Positions 1 through 10,372 of a DNA stretch of 64,000 bases are shown here, piece after piece. Each line of letters opens with the position of its first letter. Within the stretch, counting starts at the first letter, position 1. Below the pieces are notes generated by a model that was given only the letters and a program-made list of their open reading frames with translations, was not told where the DNA came from and ran no database searches. Position numbers and translations under genes: made by a program. The stretch is from Lepidurus packardi. Its lineage: Eukaryota > Arthropoda > Branchiopoda > Notostraca > Triopsidae. The stretch spans positions 9,606,790-9,670,789 of the forward strand of contig JAKZAN010000002.1 of the NCBI GenBank assembly GCA_023053545.1. Direction: 5' to 3'.

Positions 1-381
1 AAGGTCACTGGTCCCGGCGAAATGCCTATGTAAATGTACAGGGGGAAAAATCGGCTATAACGTATTCGCCTATAGTTTATTTTCGCTTGTAGTGGACTAA
101 AACCGAGGTACTTTAGGCCACATAGCTTTTTTTGTTCGGCTATAATGAACTTGCACCTTTATGTCCCACAAGATAATGCTACTCGAGCTAGGGTTCCCCG
201 AGTTTTTAGTAGGGCTCCTACACAAAAATTTTCGTTGTGGTGTCGCGCTCAAACCCCTCTCACTGGCCATTTGTGTTGCACAAACCCCTTCTACTGGCCA
301 TTTGCTATTTTAACGTACAATCGGCTATAACGTACAATTTTTCCGTCCCCTTGCCTTGGACGTTATAGCGAGATTTTACTG
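1..381. mobile_element. Right end of a pogo/Tigger-like (TcMar) DNA transposon
   Basis: The interval ends in a terminus that, read inward from 381 on the minus strand, starts CAGTAAAATCTCGCTATAAC. This is the style of TcMar-Tigger/pogo inverted repeats. A TA dinucleotide follows at 382-383, as expected for the target duplication. Related 'cggctataacg' motifs recur inside at about 52 and 321. No transposase reading frame is visible, and the left end lies outside the window. The family call rests on the terminus alone, and the element looks non-autonomous or truncated. Confidence 0.55.
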
Positions 382-445
382 TATTGGAATTTTGAGGCTT
401 TATATACAGACATACAGTTGTAAAAAATGGACGCAAATAAATTAA

Positions 446-900
446 TCATAAAGGACCCGGAGTAGGAGCCTGGAGAATGGGCACTGTTACCACGCGATTT
501 ACTATCGCTCGGTTTTTCATGTTTTCCAATTCTTGCAAGCGTGTGCGAGCATGGTCTAATCGATGTAGGGACATTTTCCACATCTTTTGAGCGGCATACG
601 CGGAGCCTTCATGAGGTTGACCAGTTGAAACTTGGGTTAAATAGTTTATGTGTTTCGATAGTTCATTCTCTACGTGACTTAGCGTCTTTAAGAATTGATT
701 CGTATGCATTTCTACTTGCTTCATTACAGGTTTATCCTTGCTGAGTTCCGTCAGCGCTTGACCTAAGAAATTCAAATGTATTTATAATACTGGAATTAAC
801 GGGTTGTAACAAAATTACTTGCGCTCTGAATACTAGCCGAAACATCTTTTTCTATGGCATCTAGAGCCTGCAATTTATCTACGGGGACGTTTGAATTCAT
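446..900 (-). CDS. MED11: Mediator complex subunit 11 (MED11)
   Basis: Two exons: 900-819, which starts MNSNVPVDKLQALDAIEKDV, and 762-446. They are joined by a 56-base GT-AG intron that splits a serine codon, giving about 132 residues. The exon 2 stretch QALTELSKDKP, then FLKTL, ELSKHINYLTQVSTGQPHEG and a final helix with HRLDHARTRLQEL, is the conserved MED11 core. That core forms the four-helix bundle with MED22 in the Mediator head module, which links activators to RNA polymerase II in the nucleus. Animal MED11 is about 117 residues; the extra length here is a non-conserved tail after the last helix. The start is the first ATG of the family-like exon. A gap of about 600 bases separates it from MECR on the same strand. 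Confidence 0.93.
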
Positions 901-1506
901 CAATGCAGCAGATTTTTGTATTGTTTTGCTTCGTGTAAAGATATTATATTTAATTTAAAATCGAATCAACTACTGTAGCTCTAACTGATAACGATAGTAA
1001 AATAGAATCGATTTCGATTTTGTTGTTTGCCGCCAATTCTTTTAGGCGACGGAATTACGAAGTCGTCAGTTTATTCCACATTACAGTGAATTCGTCTACA
1101 ATTACTAGTCACGAAGTATCTGCACGCCTAGCAGTCATCCGTAATTAACTCTTGTGTTTTCCGATGCTTCTAGCTCTTCTAACATGTGTGGTGAAAAATT
1201 ACTTTTGATTTCCAGCAGACGAATGAAATCTCGTTTAATATGTGACTGCTTCGTGTCGTGGGAGATACTTGCAATGATCCATATACTCAATGAAATCCAG
1301 GTACACTTCGTTTTTCAAATATGATTTGATGCATAAAAGATTCTGTAATTCGCTTTTTTGGTCAGCTTATAAACACACAAGGCTTTTATTATTAGAGTAT
1401 TTGGTATAACATATGAAACGCTATAAGGTTGAAATGTAACGAGCCTTAATGCAACCAACAATATAATCGAAGGTATCCAAGATTAGATAATCCCATCATC
1501 GCTAGA
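901..1506. other. Intergenic, MED11 to MECR
   Basis: AT-rich sequence between the MED11 start and the MECR stop, both on the minus strand. It should hold the MED11 promoter and the MECR 3' UTR. I see no reading frame or repeat of note. Confidence 0.6.
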
Positions 1507-2901
1507 TTATTGCTGCCCCAAGTGAAAGATAATCTTCTTATTCAAAAATCCTTTCGTATCAGCCACCATCATCAGAACGTCTTTATAATTGCACATAGGG
1601 ATTACTTTACATTCCGGTGCCTGCAATTCCCCACTCTTCACCAAATTACTCAGCTCTTCCAACATATTCCACCTACGGGGCACCAATAACTTTAAATTGT
1701 AACTCTCTCAACTTAAATTAGCACCTTTCTTGGTCGCTTGTATGCTTATTGTTCCACCTCGTCATCCAAAACCCACGCGCGACAATATCTTTGAATATCT
1801 GGCTTCCAGCTGGTACGAGCAAAGGTTGTCTCGACATGGCTCCGTAGGTTACAATAACCCCTCGAGGTCCCAGGTGTTTAATTAGCTCTAATCCACTTTT
1901 CCCGCCCACGCAGTTCAACGCTAAACGCGGACAAGGGATAGTTTTGAAAAGATCCGTGCTTCGAATTTCCTCTTCGGTTAATACCACATCAGCTCCTGTG
2001 ATAGAAATCTTAATCATAGTATTTTTCTCGCATACAAAAAAGTAATAATTGTAGAAAAAAAGTTATGCAAAGTTACCTAAATTTTGCAAATCTTCCTTGA
2101 GTTTATCGATATCAGTACGATTACGAACTACGTTAATGGTCTTCCATTGGTAATGCTTCGCCAATTGTATCACAGCACGACCTACTGCACTATTGGCGCC
2201 ATTTTGCAAAACAAAATCGCCAGGTTCTAACGAAACATAATCGTGAAGCATTCTATACGCAGTCGCGGGGTTAACAGCCAACGTTGCTGCCGCCACTGGG
2301 GGTATATCATTACGAACCTTGTACATCTTTTTCTTTTAATTGTCTTTTTTTTTACGGATTTAAACAAATGAAACCTTGATTAGCTCGCTAGCATCGCAAA
2401 TTGCGTGAGTTCTCCAAGTGCCCCAGGCATTTAAGGCGGGAATAACCCAGTCTCCCACTTGCAGATTGGACGGAACTCCATCGCCAATCTTCTTAATCTG
2501 GCCTAGACCTTCATTCCCTAAAATAGCGGGTAATTTGGGCTTAACGGCATAAGTGCCTTGGATCGTATTGATATCTGCAGGGTTAATGGGCGCTAGCAAC
2601 ATGTTTACAAATACCTATGTTGTGAAAAACGCTAAAACTTAAAAGAAACTGGAGAATCGTACAGAATTACTTGGCCCGGTCCTGGGGTGTCTGAGATGTA
2701 TACTACTTCTTGCTTTACGACCTTGGCAGGATCTCCATATTCGGTTAACATGAGCTGCGCAGCTTGAGTGTGAGCGAAATTGCCCGAAAACGAATACGAA
2801 AACTTCGTTTTCAATGTTGACAGCTGACCCAACTTCAAACTTGGGCCTGTCGCTTTATTATAGTTCAAAATCAGTAACGAGGAACGCCTTATTGCTGCCA
2901 T
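1507..2901 (-). CDS. MECR: Enoyl-[acyl-carrier-protein]/trans-2-enoyl-CoA reductase, mitochondrial
   Basis: Five exons (2901-2671, 2614-2375, 2317-2077, 1995-1758, 1672-1507) join in phase through introns of 56, 57, 81 and 85 bases and give 371 residues, close to the 373 of human MECR. This NADPH-dependent reductase does the last step of mitochondrial type II fatty-acid synthesis, which supplies the octanoyl precursor of lipoate. Visible features are a basic, hydroxylated N terminus suited to mitochondrial import, the active-site region LAPINPADINTIQG with its catalytic tyrosine replaced by the family-typical loop around it, the cofactor-binding QNGANSAVGRAVIQLAK, and the C-terminal WNMLEELSNLVKSGEL. 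An in-frame ATG four codons upstream (2913) is an alternative start. It is divergent from the transposase-like gene beginning at 3347. Confidence 0.95.
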
Positions 2902-3070
2902 TTTTTCTTTCACTCAAGGTAGCAACTGCACGGGCTAACATGACCCTTCCCTTGTTTACCAAAAGTAGCAACTCTCGCATAAGCGGGTTCAGACATGTTT
3001 GGGGAGGAGCCTAAGCGACCCGCAAAATCCTTATTTAGCTTCAGGCGAGGTATTGCAAACCGCAGCACAC

Positions 3071-3078
3071 TATATAAG
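3071..3078 (+). promoter_or_regulatory. Candidate TATA box upstream of the OTU gene
   Basis: TATATAAG lies about 270 bases before the ATG at 3347, with pyrimidine-rich initiator-like sequence about 30 bases further on. A repeat-rich leader follows. The assignment is based on position only. Confidence 0.4.
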
Positions 3079-3142
3079 GCCGCTGCATGTAACGTTTTCT
3101 TCTTCCAGTCCTTCACTTTCTTTCGCTCACTAGTCGGCAATA

Positions 3143-3232
3143 AGTGTAGTTCCTTATTTAGTGTAGTTTCTTGTTTAGTGTAGTTCCTTATTTTCTGTAG
3201 TTCTTCATAACCCCGGATTACTTATTTAGTGT
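3143..3232. repeat. Short degenerate tandem repeat (about 18-20 bp)
   Basis: Variants of 'tttagtgtagttccttatt' occur at least four times in the leader between the candidate TATA box and the OTU gene. Copies differ by a few bases and are interrupted by two 'aaccc(c/t)ggatta' segments. Confidence 0.6.
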
Positions 3233-3346
3233 AGTTATTCTCTTAACCCTGGATTAATTTTTTCAGTAAGGTTTGTTTTTATTTTATTCTGTGTTTCCCT
3301 GTGTTTCTTTTCTTCTAACAAATTAACTTTTTCATTTCCTTTTAAT

Positions 3347-5653
3347 ATGGATACATCAAGGGCGCTGTTTTTTGAAAGCTGTCTTCGCGATCTTGAGCAT
3401 GCAGCTAATTTGCCAGCATCGGTCTACGTTAGCACGTCGACAGAGCGCGTAAACATTTCTAATGAACATTTTGAGAAATTTCGACAAGTATGTTTCTCGA
3501 AAAAAAAAGAGTTTATTGCCTACCCTCTACCAAACCGTGTGGCAAGGGTGCAGTCATTTCGGTGTTTGAGAATTGACCCAACTGCTTGCCAAACTTTGCC
3601 CGAACGTTTTAGCGGAGTTTTAGCTTTGGAAAGCAAAGGAGATGGGAATTGTTTCTTCAATTCCGCTTCTTTGTCTTTGTTCGGCAACCAAAGTAAGGCC
3701 GTTGAGTTGCGCTGCCGAGTTGTAGTCGAGTTGGCGACTAATTATAAGTTGTACTCCAGAGAGTCAGCCGGATACCTCTCCGAGAAACAAATTACTGCCC
3801 TTAACACGTACTCAGGATTCCGTTTCGACCGTATTATCTTCACGGGCGATGATGGCACAGCGTGCCCTACAGGTATTCCACCGACGGAAGACTGTTTGAA
3901 GTTCTATTCCATGGAACAGACCAAGAATCTGGAATATTCGAGCATACTTGCATTCCCAGCTTTGGCTAATGTTTGTAAGATAGCCGTGGAGTCGGTTTAT
4001 CCGAAAGCGGATGGCAGCCTCGCGCGACTTCATCCAGCGCTTCTTTTAAACGAAACTTTTTCACCAAATGATGTCGTTTCGCCGGAAACTATCCGCATAA
4101 TGTGGACTGGGGATTTCAGGGGGTGCTCGAGGTCAAAAAGTGGACGTTTAGTCCCTACACCTAACTGGAATCCCATTCATTTTGTACCTTTGTTAGAGCG
4201 CGAGCGTGCGAGTCAATCTCCCGTCCTTTTGTCAGAGAATTGCTGTAGGCCTACTCTGCCCGTTGTTGATTTTGTAGAAGCTGCATCAGAAATTTTCGAT
4301 CACCCAGTTGAAGCTGCAAGTGTGGCAGCACCTGTAGTTAACTTATGCAGTTCTATGCAAAATAGTAGTACCGCCACTAGTTCAGGGCTTCGCGAGTCGT
4401 TCTCCCATGAAAATTCAGGCTCAAGGTTGGGATTGTCAGTCCCTAAAGCTGTTGTCGCTAAAAATGGAGAGCACGAAGGAAATGTCACAAAAGGCATTTC
4501 ATCGAATGATAATAAAACACCTCGTGCAAAGCTAGGCAGAGCAGACTCCCATAATAAGCAAGGGCATGCAAAATTTTCGTGCACGGGATGTGCAACAACG
4601 TTTAAAACAAATCAAAATTTGGAGAATCACATTAAGAACCAGCGCTGTAAGCTTCAGCTAGAAAAACAAAGCTCTAGTCAAATTCTTCCTGTGGACCAAG
4701 GATCTCAAGGCTTTACATGTGAAGACTGTAAAACTGTTTTTACAAGGAAGAACAATTTGAAGGTACATGTAGAAAAGAAAAGGTGCCATGTGTCTAGATT
4801 TCAATGCCTGCAATGTAGTTTGCAATTTACTAGAAAAGACCTGCTCACCCGTCATGTAGACGTAGTTCATTCTCTTGTATTAGAAGAAACAAGTACTTTC
4901 GAGGAGATCCCCTTAATTGCCCCGGTAGACAAGGAGCAGCAGTCTTTAACCGTGGTTTCAGTGGACAAGCAGCAATTGCCTAGCTTAGTCGAGTTAGATC
5001 AGTCAGAGCTGATTCATGACCCAGTAGTACATTCTGCGTCTCAGAGCAGTGGTAGTGCTAGCGTTGCCAAAGATTATTCTTTAGACATGATTTCAGGTAA
5101 CACACAGCAATTGCATACCTTAGTCGAGTTAGATCAGTCAGAGCCGACTTATGACCCCGTAACAAGTTCTGCGTCTCAGAGCAGTGTTAGTGATGGTAGT
5201 GTGTCTGCTGATACCATTAATTGCAGTACTTTAGTCACCGATTCTGACGATGAATTCTGTAGCGTTGCTAGAAAAAAGAGAAAGCTCGAACAGCAACCAA
5301 GAATAGTTTGCTATTACCCTGGTTGTGAAGCGAAGCTGTCACGTCTGACGTCTTATGTTGAGCATGCTAACAGTCATGGTTTGTCCTGCAAGCTAGACGA
5401 ACTCAGTTTTACTGACGAGAACAGTTTCTTGTCATGGAAAACAGAGATAGAAAGAAGTGCATGTGTTAGTTTTCGTAATAGAAGGGGAGCTCGGAAGTGC
5501 ACTAGTTACAGTACAACAACCTACGTGTGCAATCGCTCTTTCTTGTATAAAAATGAGGGTACGGGCAAACGTGCCCTGAAACGACTAAAATCTTGTCGTA
5601 CAGATGTTTATTGTACCAGCTTTATAATTGCGCAAGTATGGCACCTTACATAA
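3347..5653 (+). pseudogene. MULE-type transposase N-terminal part: OTU protease plus C2H2 fingers
   Basis: An intronless frame of 768 codons. Residues 90-285 form an OTU cysteine protease: the nucleophile motif DGNCF places the cysteine at 102, and the catalytic histidine fits NPIHF at 278. C2H2-type fingers follow at about residues 408-515 (FSCTGC..., FTCEDC..., FQCLQC...), with another CYYPGC...H...H unit near 650. The last 50 residues (VCNRSFLYKN, then CTSFI) resemble the FLYWCH/FAR1-like start of MULE transposases. The frame is cut by TAA at 5651, yet the same frame stays family-like to about 5772 (LTHVGHDRLPGR), so this looks like a nonsense mutation. A further part lies at 6154. OTU domains deubiquitinate proteins. 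The transposase link is inference, and a host gene of unknown function remains possible. Confidence 0.6.
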
Positions 5654-5775
5654 AGAATTGATGTTACATGTTGCCTAACTCATGTTGGCCATGATCGTTT
5701 ACCAGGACGTTGTCGCCTTCATAAAGAAACAAAACAAGAATTACAACAGAAGCTTTTGTTATGGGAGTAATGCAC
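5654..5775 (+). pseudogene. In-frame continuation of the OTU/zinc-finger frame past a stop codon
   Basis: Directly after the TAA, the same frame reads on for about 40 codons with THVGHDRLPGRCRLHKE. This has the spacing seen after FLYWCH-like modules in MULE-type proteins (H-x2-H motif followed by a basic helix). It stops at TAA near 5775. The next 340 bases (to about 6115) carry no matching sequence. They look like an insertion or an unrecognised intron before similarity resumes. Confidence 0.5.
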
Positions 5776-6153
5776 GTTTGACACGAAGAACGAGGGGAAA
5801 AATACGTACTGTATTCAACACCTCAACTGTCGATGTTACAACGATGACAGTGTAAATGATAATTAACAATGGGGGGTTGATTTCACGGGCACGCCTATCT
5901 CTTTTGCTCACTTGACAAAACCTCTGTTCTCTAAGACCACTCTTTCTCTTCTCTCTCCCTTGGATTCCCCACTCCCGAACTCAACTCACTTTTCTACCTC
6001 GGGGGTTGACATCGTACAAACAAGGTAACACAAAACAAAACAAGGGAAAACTGGTGCCCGTTTACCCCAAGCCTAGCGCTTACTAGTGCACATGTACCGG
6101 GGTACATAACACTTTTTATCGGAATCCCTAAACGCAAAATTGTTGAGAGTTGT

Positions 6154-7059
6154 ATGGCAGAAACCATCATCGGTGATGGACTTTCTAGGGATCAGGCCGT
6201 TACCATGAAAGATCTGCATAACTTAGCTCAGAAAAACCCGAGTGTCTTCCGGAAACATAAGATCGATTCTGAGAGCGTTGACTTGTGGGTCAAACAAATG
6301 GCAACAGAGGAATATAATCCGGTATTTCTGTATAAAAAGCAAAATGTTGCAGATGAAGGTGTCTGCAAGCATATCCATAGAGTTACCCCAGTTTTAAGTG
6401 ACAATCTGCGTCATTCACGTGTCATAGGAGCGGCATTAGTAGAGCAACAGATCGCTGAAAATGCCCAGCTAGAAAAGTTAGCTAGAACAACTAAACCGCC
6501 AGCCGTTTCCTTGGCAAACATTCGTAGAGACTTGCGCGAGATTCTTAATACGTTAACAACTGATCCTGGAGCCATCCGTGATTTGGAGATTCTTGTGGCT
6601 ACAGCAAGACTTGTTAACAGTAGACCACCAGAGGAAAAGATAGTAAAAGAGACGTTCGAAAAATTAACTGACGTCCGTTCTAATGCCAAATTTATACCTC
6701 AAAGAGAATTTCATCGGACGCGCAAGCCGTACAATAACAAACCATCGAATGTCTTTCTAAGACATGGATTTAGCGATCAGCCATCCGACGTTTTAGATGA
6801 CATCGTACCGCAACTCTGCGCTGGTTGCAGCAAACGAAACGATCCTGATGACGACCTTGATGATGATATTACTTGGGTTTGTTGCAGCGTGTGTAAGTCT
6901 TGGTTTCATATAACTTGCGCTCACAAGCAGCAGCCAGATTTATGCCTAAATAGTATACCAATGGACGACTTACATGATATTCAGTACATATGCCTTGTCT
7001 GTGTTAATGAAAGGGATAATGTAGTATTGCTTTGCATTTCGCAAAGCAATACTAATTAG
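6154..7059 (+). pseudogene. MULE-type transposase C-terminal part with SWIM remnant and PHD finger, DDE core missing
   Basis: A frame of 301 codons. Residues 1-62 (KDLHNLAQ, VDLWVKQM, YNPVFLYKKQ) match the linker that precedes the DDE domain in MULE-type proteins. At residue 63 it jumps straight to DEGVCKHIHRV (about 67-77), which looks like the CxH half of a SWIM zinc finger. Such fingers lie after the DDE domain. The few hundred residues of catalytic core are therefore absent. The C-terminal third carries a PHD finger: CAGC at 223-226, WVCCSVCKSWFHITC, then a final CLVC. The frame is open upstream of this ATG, so the true start may be earlier (about 6118). It is on the same strand as the OTU frame and is probably the same decayed gene. 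No intact transposase can be made from it. Confidence 0.55.
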
Positions 7060-7129
7060 CAATAGCAATTTTTTGATTGACTTCGCATTTTATTGCCGTA
7101 TTCATGTCAATAAGTGTCAAGGTAGTCAA

Positions 7130-7437
7130 AGGTAGTTTGGGAGTTTTACTCGCAGGGTGCAGCTATGTGCAGCAAAGTTGTGATTTTTAGTTTCCACGAA
7201 GTCTGATAGTCTTACTCGCAGAACGCAGCTATATGCAGCAAAGTTGTGATTCGTGTTTCCAAATAATCTGCGAGTTATACATCAGCAATTATATTCAGCA
7301 AAGTTGTGATTTTTAGTTTCCACGAAGTCTGATAGTCTTACTCGCAGAACGCAGCTATATGCAGCAAAGTTGTGATTCGTGTTTCCAAATAATCTGCGAG
7401 TTATACATCAGCAATTATATTCAGCAAAGTTGTGATT
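7130..7437. repeat. Tandem array, 126-bp unit of two related half-units
   Basis: The string 'cagcaaagttgtgat' recurs with its ends near 7184, 7250, 7310, 7376 and 7436, a spacing of 66/60/66/60 bases. The higher-order 126-base unit is nearly identical in its two full copies (7185-7310 and 7311-7436). The array begins about 70 bases after the PHD frame and may belong to the end of that element. Confidence 0.9.
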
Positions 7438-8220
7438 TAAGTTTTCAAGCTGAATTGTATTTATGATTGTGAATTCGATGTATGGTTGTGAATTGAGTGT
7501 ATGGGTGTGAAGGTAAAAAGGGGTACCACACACCGTGACACGACTGAGATGTATTGGAATATTAATATCAGTACACTCGGTAACCGTGTCATCGCTGAGT
7601 GGGACCCGCAAGCACTTTGAATTGTTGTGAATTCCATTTCATTGTGTTGTGTTTTGAAATTTGAATTTTTTTAGAACATTGCAGAAATATACAATTAAAC
7701 AAGAAAAATATTTTTTTTATTTTACAAAGTAATTTTTATTTTTTCGGGCATATTTTAATAGGCATTATGCGGTCACAGCATTATTACAGCGGCCACGGAA
7801 GTGTGCATAACAAAAAAGGTAACCAGAAGCAACTACTGTACATACAAAAAAGCTTAATAACTGACATGTCAGCACTCTTTTCAACTTATCCATGACACAA
7901 CGCCATCAGTGATTTGGACTGAATAAGGAGCTTCTAAAGTTGGCAACTTAGATAGGGCTGCTCGAACTGCTCTTGTCTTACCTTCCCACGCTCTATAGGT
8001 CCGCTTAAACAAAAAACTCATAACTCCCGATGGATTTTTTGACAGGAAGGTTAGCAACGTCTGCAAAATCTTTTCTGATCATTTTAACGGCTTTCCTTAC
8101 TTTTTCTATTGCCCACACCCAATAACAGCGAAATGAAGCGTGAAATTTAGCGAAAACTAAAAGAATTAATAAAGGAAACTCTAAAGATCGCAAAAACTAA
8201 ATACAACTTTGTAGACTGCT
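7438..8220. other. Non-coding, AT-rich
   Basis: Nothing convincing on either strand: reading frames are short and lack family features. A purine/T-rich patch lies near 7650-7750. Confidence 0.5.
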
Positions 8221-8302
8221 AGGTGGTTGCCTATAGTCGCTCCGGGTTTCGGCTTTTCGAGGTTTTGCCGCCTAGTCGCTCCGGGTTTAGGCTTTTAGGC
8301 AA
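8221..8302. repeat. Two-copy GC-rich tandem repeat
   Basis: 'tagtcgctccgggtttcggc' near 8234 is repeated at about 8273 with a single change (tttagg for ttcgg). The unit is about 40 bases. It sits in otherwise AT-rich sequence. Confidence 0.6.
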
Positions 8303-8770
8303 AAAGTCAGTACTGCTCACCGTGTACTCCCTTCCTGTCTTCTCTTCCCACGGTACGTAGGCTACACAATCTTTTCTGCTTTTTCCAGAATCTTCCTTAC
8401 TTTTGCTATTGCCCCGCACCCACTACTTGTTTTTAGGCTTTTCTACCTCAAACTTTGACTTCCAAATTTGGCTTATATGAAGAATTTGCCATGCGGTTTA
8501 ATAGTGTTGATAGAAGAAGACACTACATAGCTGATGGGCTATGTGTCTTTTCTGTTTACTGTTTTAAAAAAATGCTATCAAATAAATAAGAACTGATACA
8601 AATAAGAATAAGAATTGTAAGAACCGGTACTGATAAAGAAGCTATATACAAAGATAACTACTTATATACAATATATGCTACTGTAATAACTAATACGAAG
8701 ATAACTTACGCCAAATCAACTGGTCATAAACTTAAGCTATGAAAAAAATTTGCTTCAGCAACACCGGTTC

Positions 8771-9062
8771 CAGAATTCCCTAATCGGAAATTCTAAGTTG
8801 CCCTCTTTGGACCCCTTATGAGTTGTCTTCTATGTTGACTTTCTTATTGTGTTCCTTTATACTTATTCCTTAGAAGGGCCTATTGACTTAACTTGGCTAG
8901 CACTTCCTAGACTTTTCGTAGAACAGCCTCCAATACCCTATATAGGAGATTATCTCTTGCGGATATATAAAGTGGAATCAGCATAGGCAAAAGATGTAAT
9001 TCTTCGCCAGCGCTCACGCAATCTACGCAAGCTCTTGTAAAAGTAGCCAAGTAAAACAAGTT
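8771..9062. repeat. Dispersed repeat copy 1, with TATA motif
   Basis: About 290 bases that recur with roughly 85-90% identity by eye at 9934-10222. The unit contains 'cctaatcggaaattctaagt', then 'cagcctccaataccctat', a TATA box (atatataaag, 8963-8972) and the downstream 'cttcgccagcgctcacgcaa'. A TATA box followed by a conserved leader would fit the promoter part of an LTR or of a lost gene family. No polymerase or gag frame lies between the copies, so the element type is unknown. Confidence 0.7.
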
Positions 9063-9933
9063 CCTTTAACTATAATCTAAAAAGCCCAACACTTTCATTG
9101 TCTTTTCATTTTAATTCTTGCGATCAAAATAAATGTCCTTCACTTTTGCTTCTTTCGTTCTTCACGACCTTCCCATACCAATACCGCGAAAATAGGGGGT
9201 GGAGGATACTTGGAAGACTTTTGACCGACTTCTGCAAACAATCTACGTCTATTCTCTCTGTCGTGTCAATAAACGGCGAAAACGGACCACATTTCGAGTT
9301 TTTATTTCAGAGTGGTAAATATTTTGAGAATTTTACTCACTTCTGTTGGGTTTTCATCTGTACTTCTTTTTGGTGGGCCATATCAAATCCAAACTGGGCT
9401 CATTTATTCTATTTTTTTTCCAAATGAAGTCCAAATAAAGGTGAAAAAGACGCCCAATCCTTCTCCATGAGTTCAATAAACATCTCGTTGCGAACCTGAA
9501 TTAAATTTTAGCCATCGATTAAGCTTTCCAATTCTTGAGATTGTTTCAAGTTCTAAGAACATTGGTTAATTTCCATTAAACCCCGTGTAGACACCCTAAT
9601 TCTCATTAACTGAAGCGCAAGTTGACAAATAAGCACATTTCGCAAACCTCGGAAAAAGTTGTACCCAGGTAGACTACGTTTGAAAAAATAAATACTGTGG
9701 TAGTAGGATGAGTCACGTACGAGAGCTAGAGAAGGCAAGTCGTGTACCAGAGTGCGAACAGTAAAGTCGAGTTTTTACTTTTGATCCGTGATTACTTTAA
9801 CCCTGTGTAACGAGTGAATTTGCTTGCCATACAGAATAAAGACACTTAGCCTATATTAATACAACATTAACCCATGCTTATAGAAGCTGCTTATTCTTCG
9901 AAGTCGGTAAGTTAGCTCACCGTGTATTCCCTT

Positions 9934-10222
9934 CCAGAGTTTCCTAATCGGAAATTCTAAGTTGCCTTCTTTTGACCCATTCTGAGTTGTCCTCTCTATT
10001 GACTTCCTGATTTTGTTCCTTCATTTATCCCTTAGAAGCCAGCATTGACTTAACTTAACCAGCACTTCCTAGACTTTTTGAAAAACAGCCTCCAATACCC
10101 TATAGGAGATTATCTCTGGCGTATATATAAAGTGGAATCAGCATCAGCAAAAGATGTAATTCTTCGCCAGCGCTCACGCAATCTACGCAAGCTCTTGTAA
10201 AAGTAGCAAAGTAAAACAATGG
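9934..10222. repeat. Dispersed repeat copy 2, with TATA motif
   Basis: Second copy of the unit at 8771, in direct orientation about 1.16 kb downstream. Its TATA box is at 10122-10132. The 'gctcaccgtgtattcccttc' just before it also occurs near 8316, so fragments of one element seem to be shuffled across this tract. Confidence 0.7.
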
Positions 10223-10372
10223 AATAAACTATGGAATCAGGATAGGTACCAAGAGTTTTTCGAGCAATCACACAATCTACTCGAGCTCTTGTAAAAAGTA
10301 GTCTAGTAAAACAAGTTCCTTTAACTAATCTAAACGCCCTACATTTGTCATTGTAATTCTTGCGATCGTAAT
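10223..10372. repeat. Partial third copy of the dispersed repeat
   Basis: Only the 3' part of the unit is present: 'atggaatcaggatagg', a diverged 'caatctactcgagctcttgt', and 'aacaagttcctttaacta' followed by 'aattcttgcgatc', which also follows copy 1 near 9112. Confidence 0.6.

Noticed and set aside
7130-7437. Regular repeats that might suggest a CRISPR array
   Set aside because: The units are contiguous 60/66-base monomers without unique spacers, in an intron-bearing animal genome. This is an ordinary tandem repeat.
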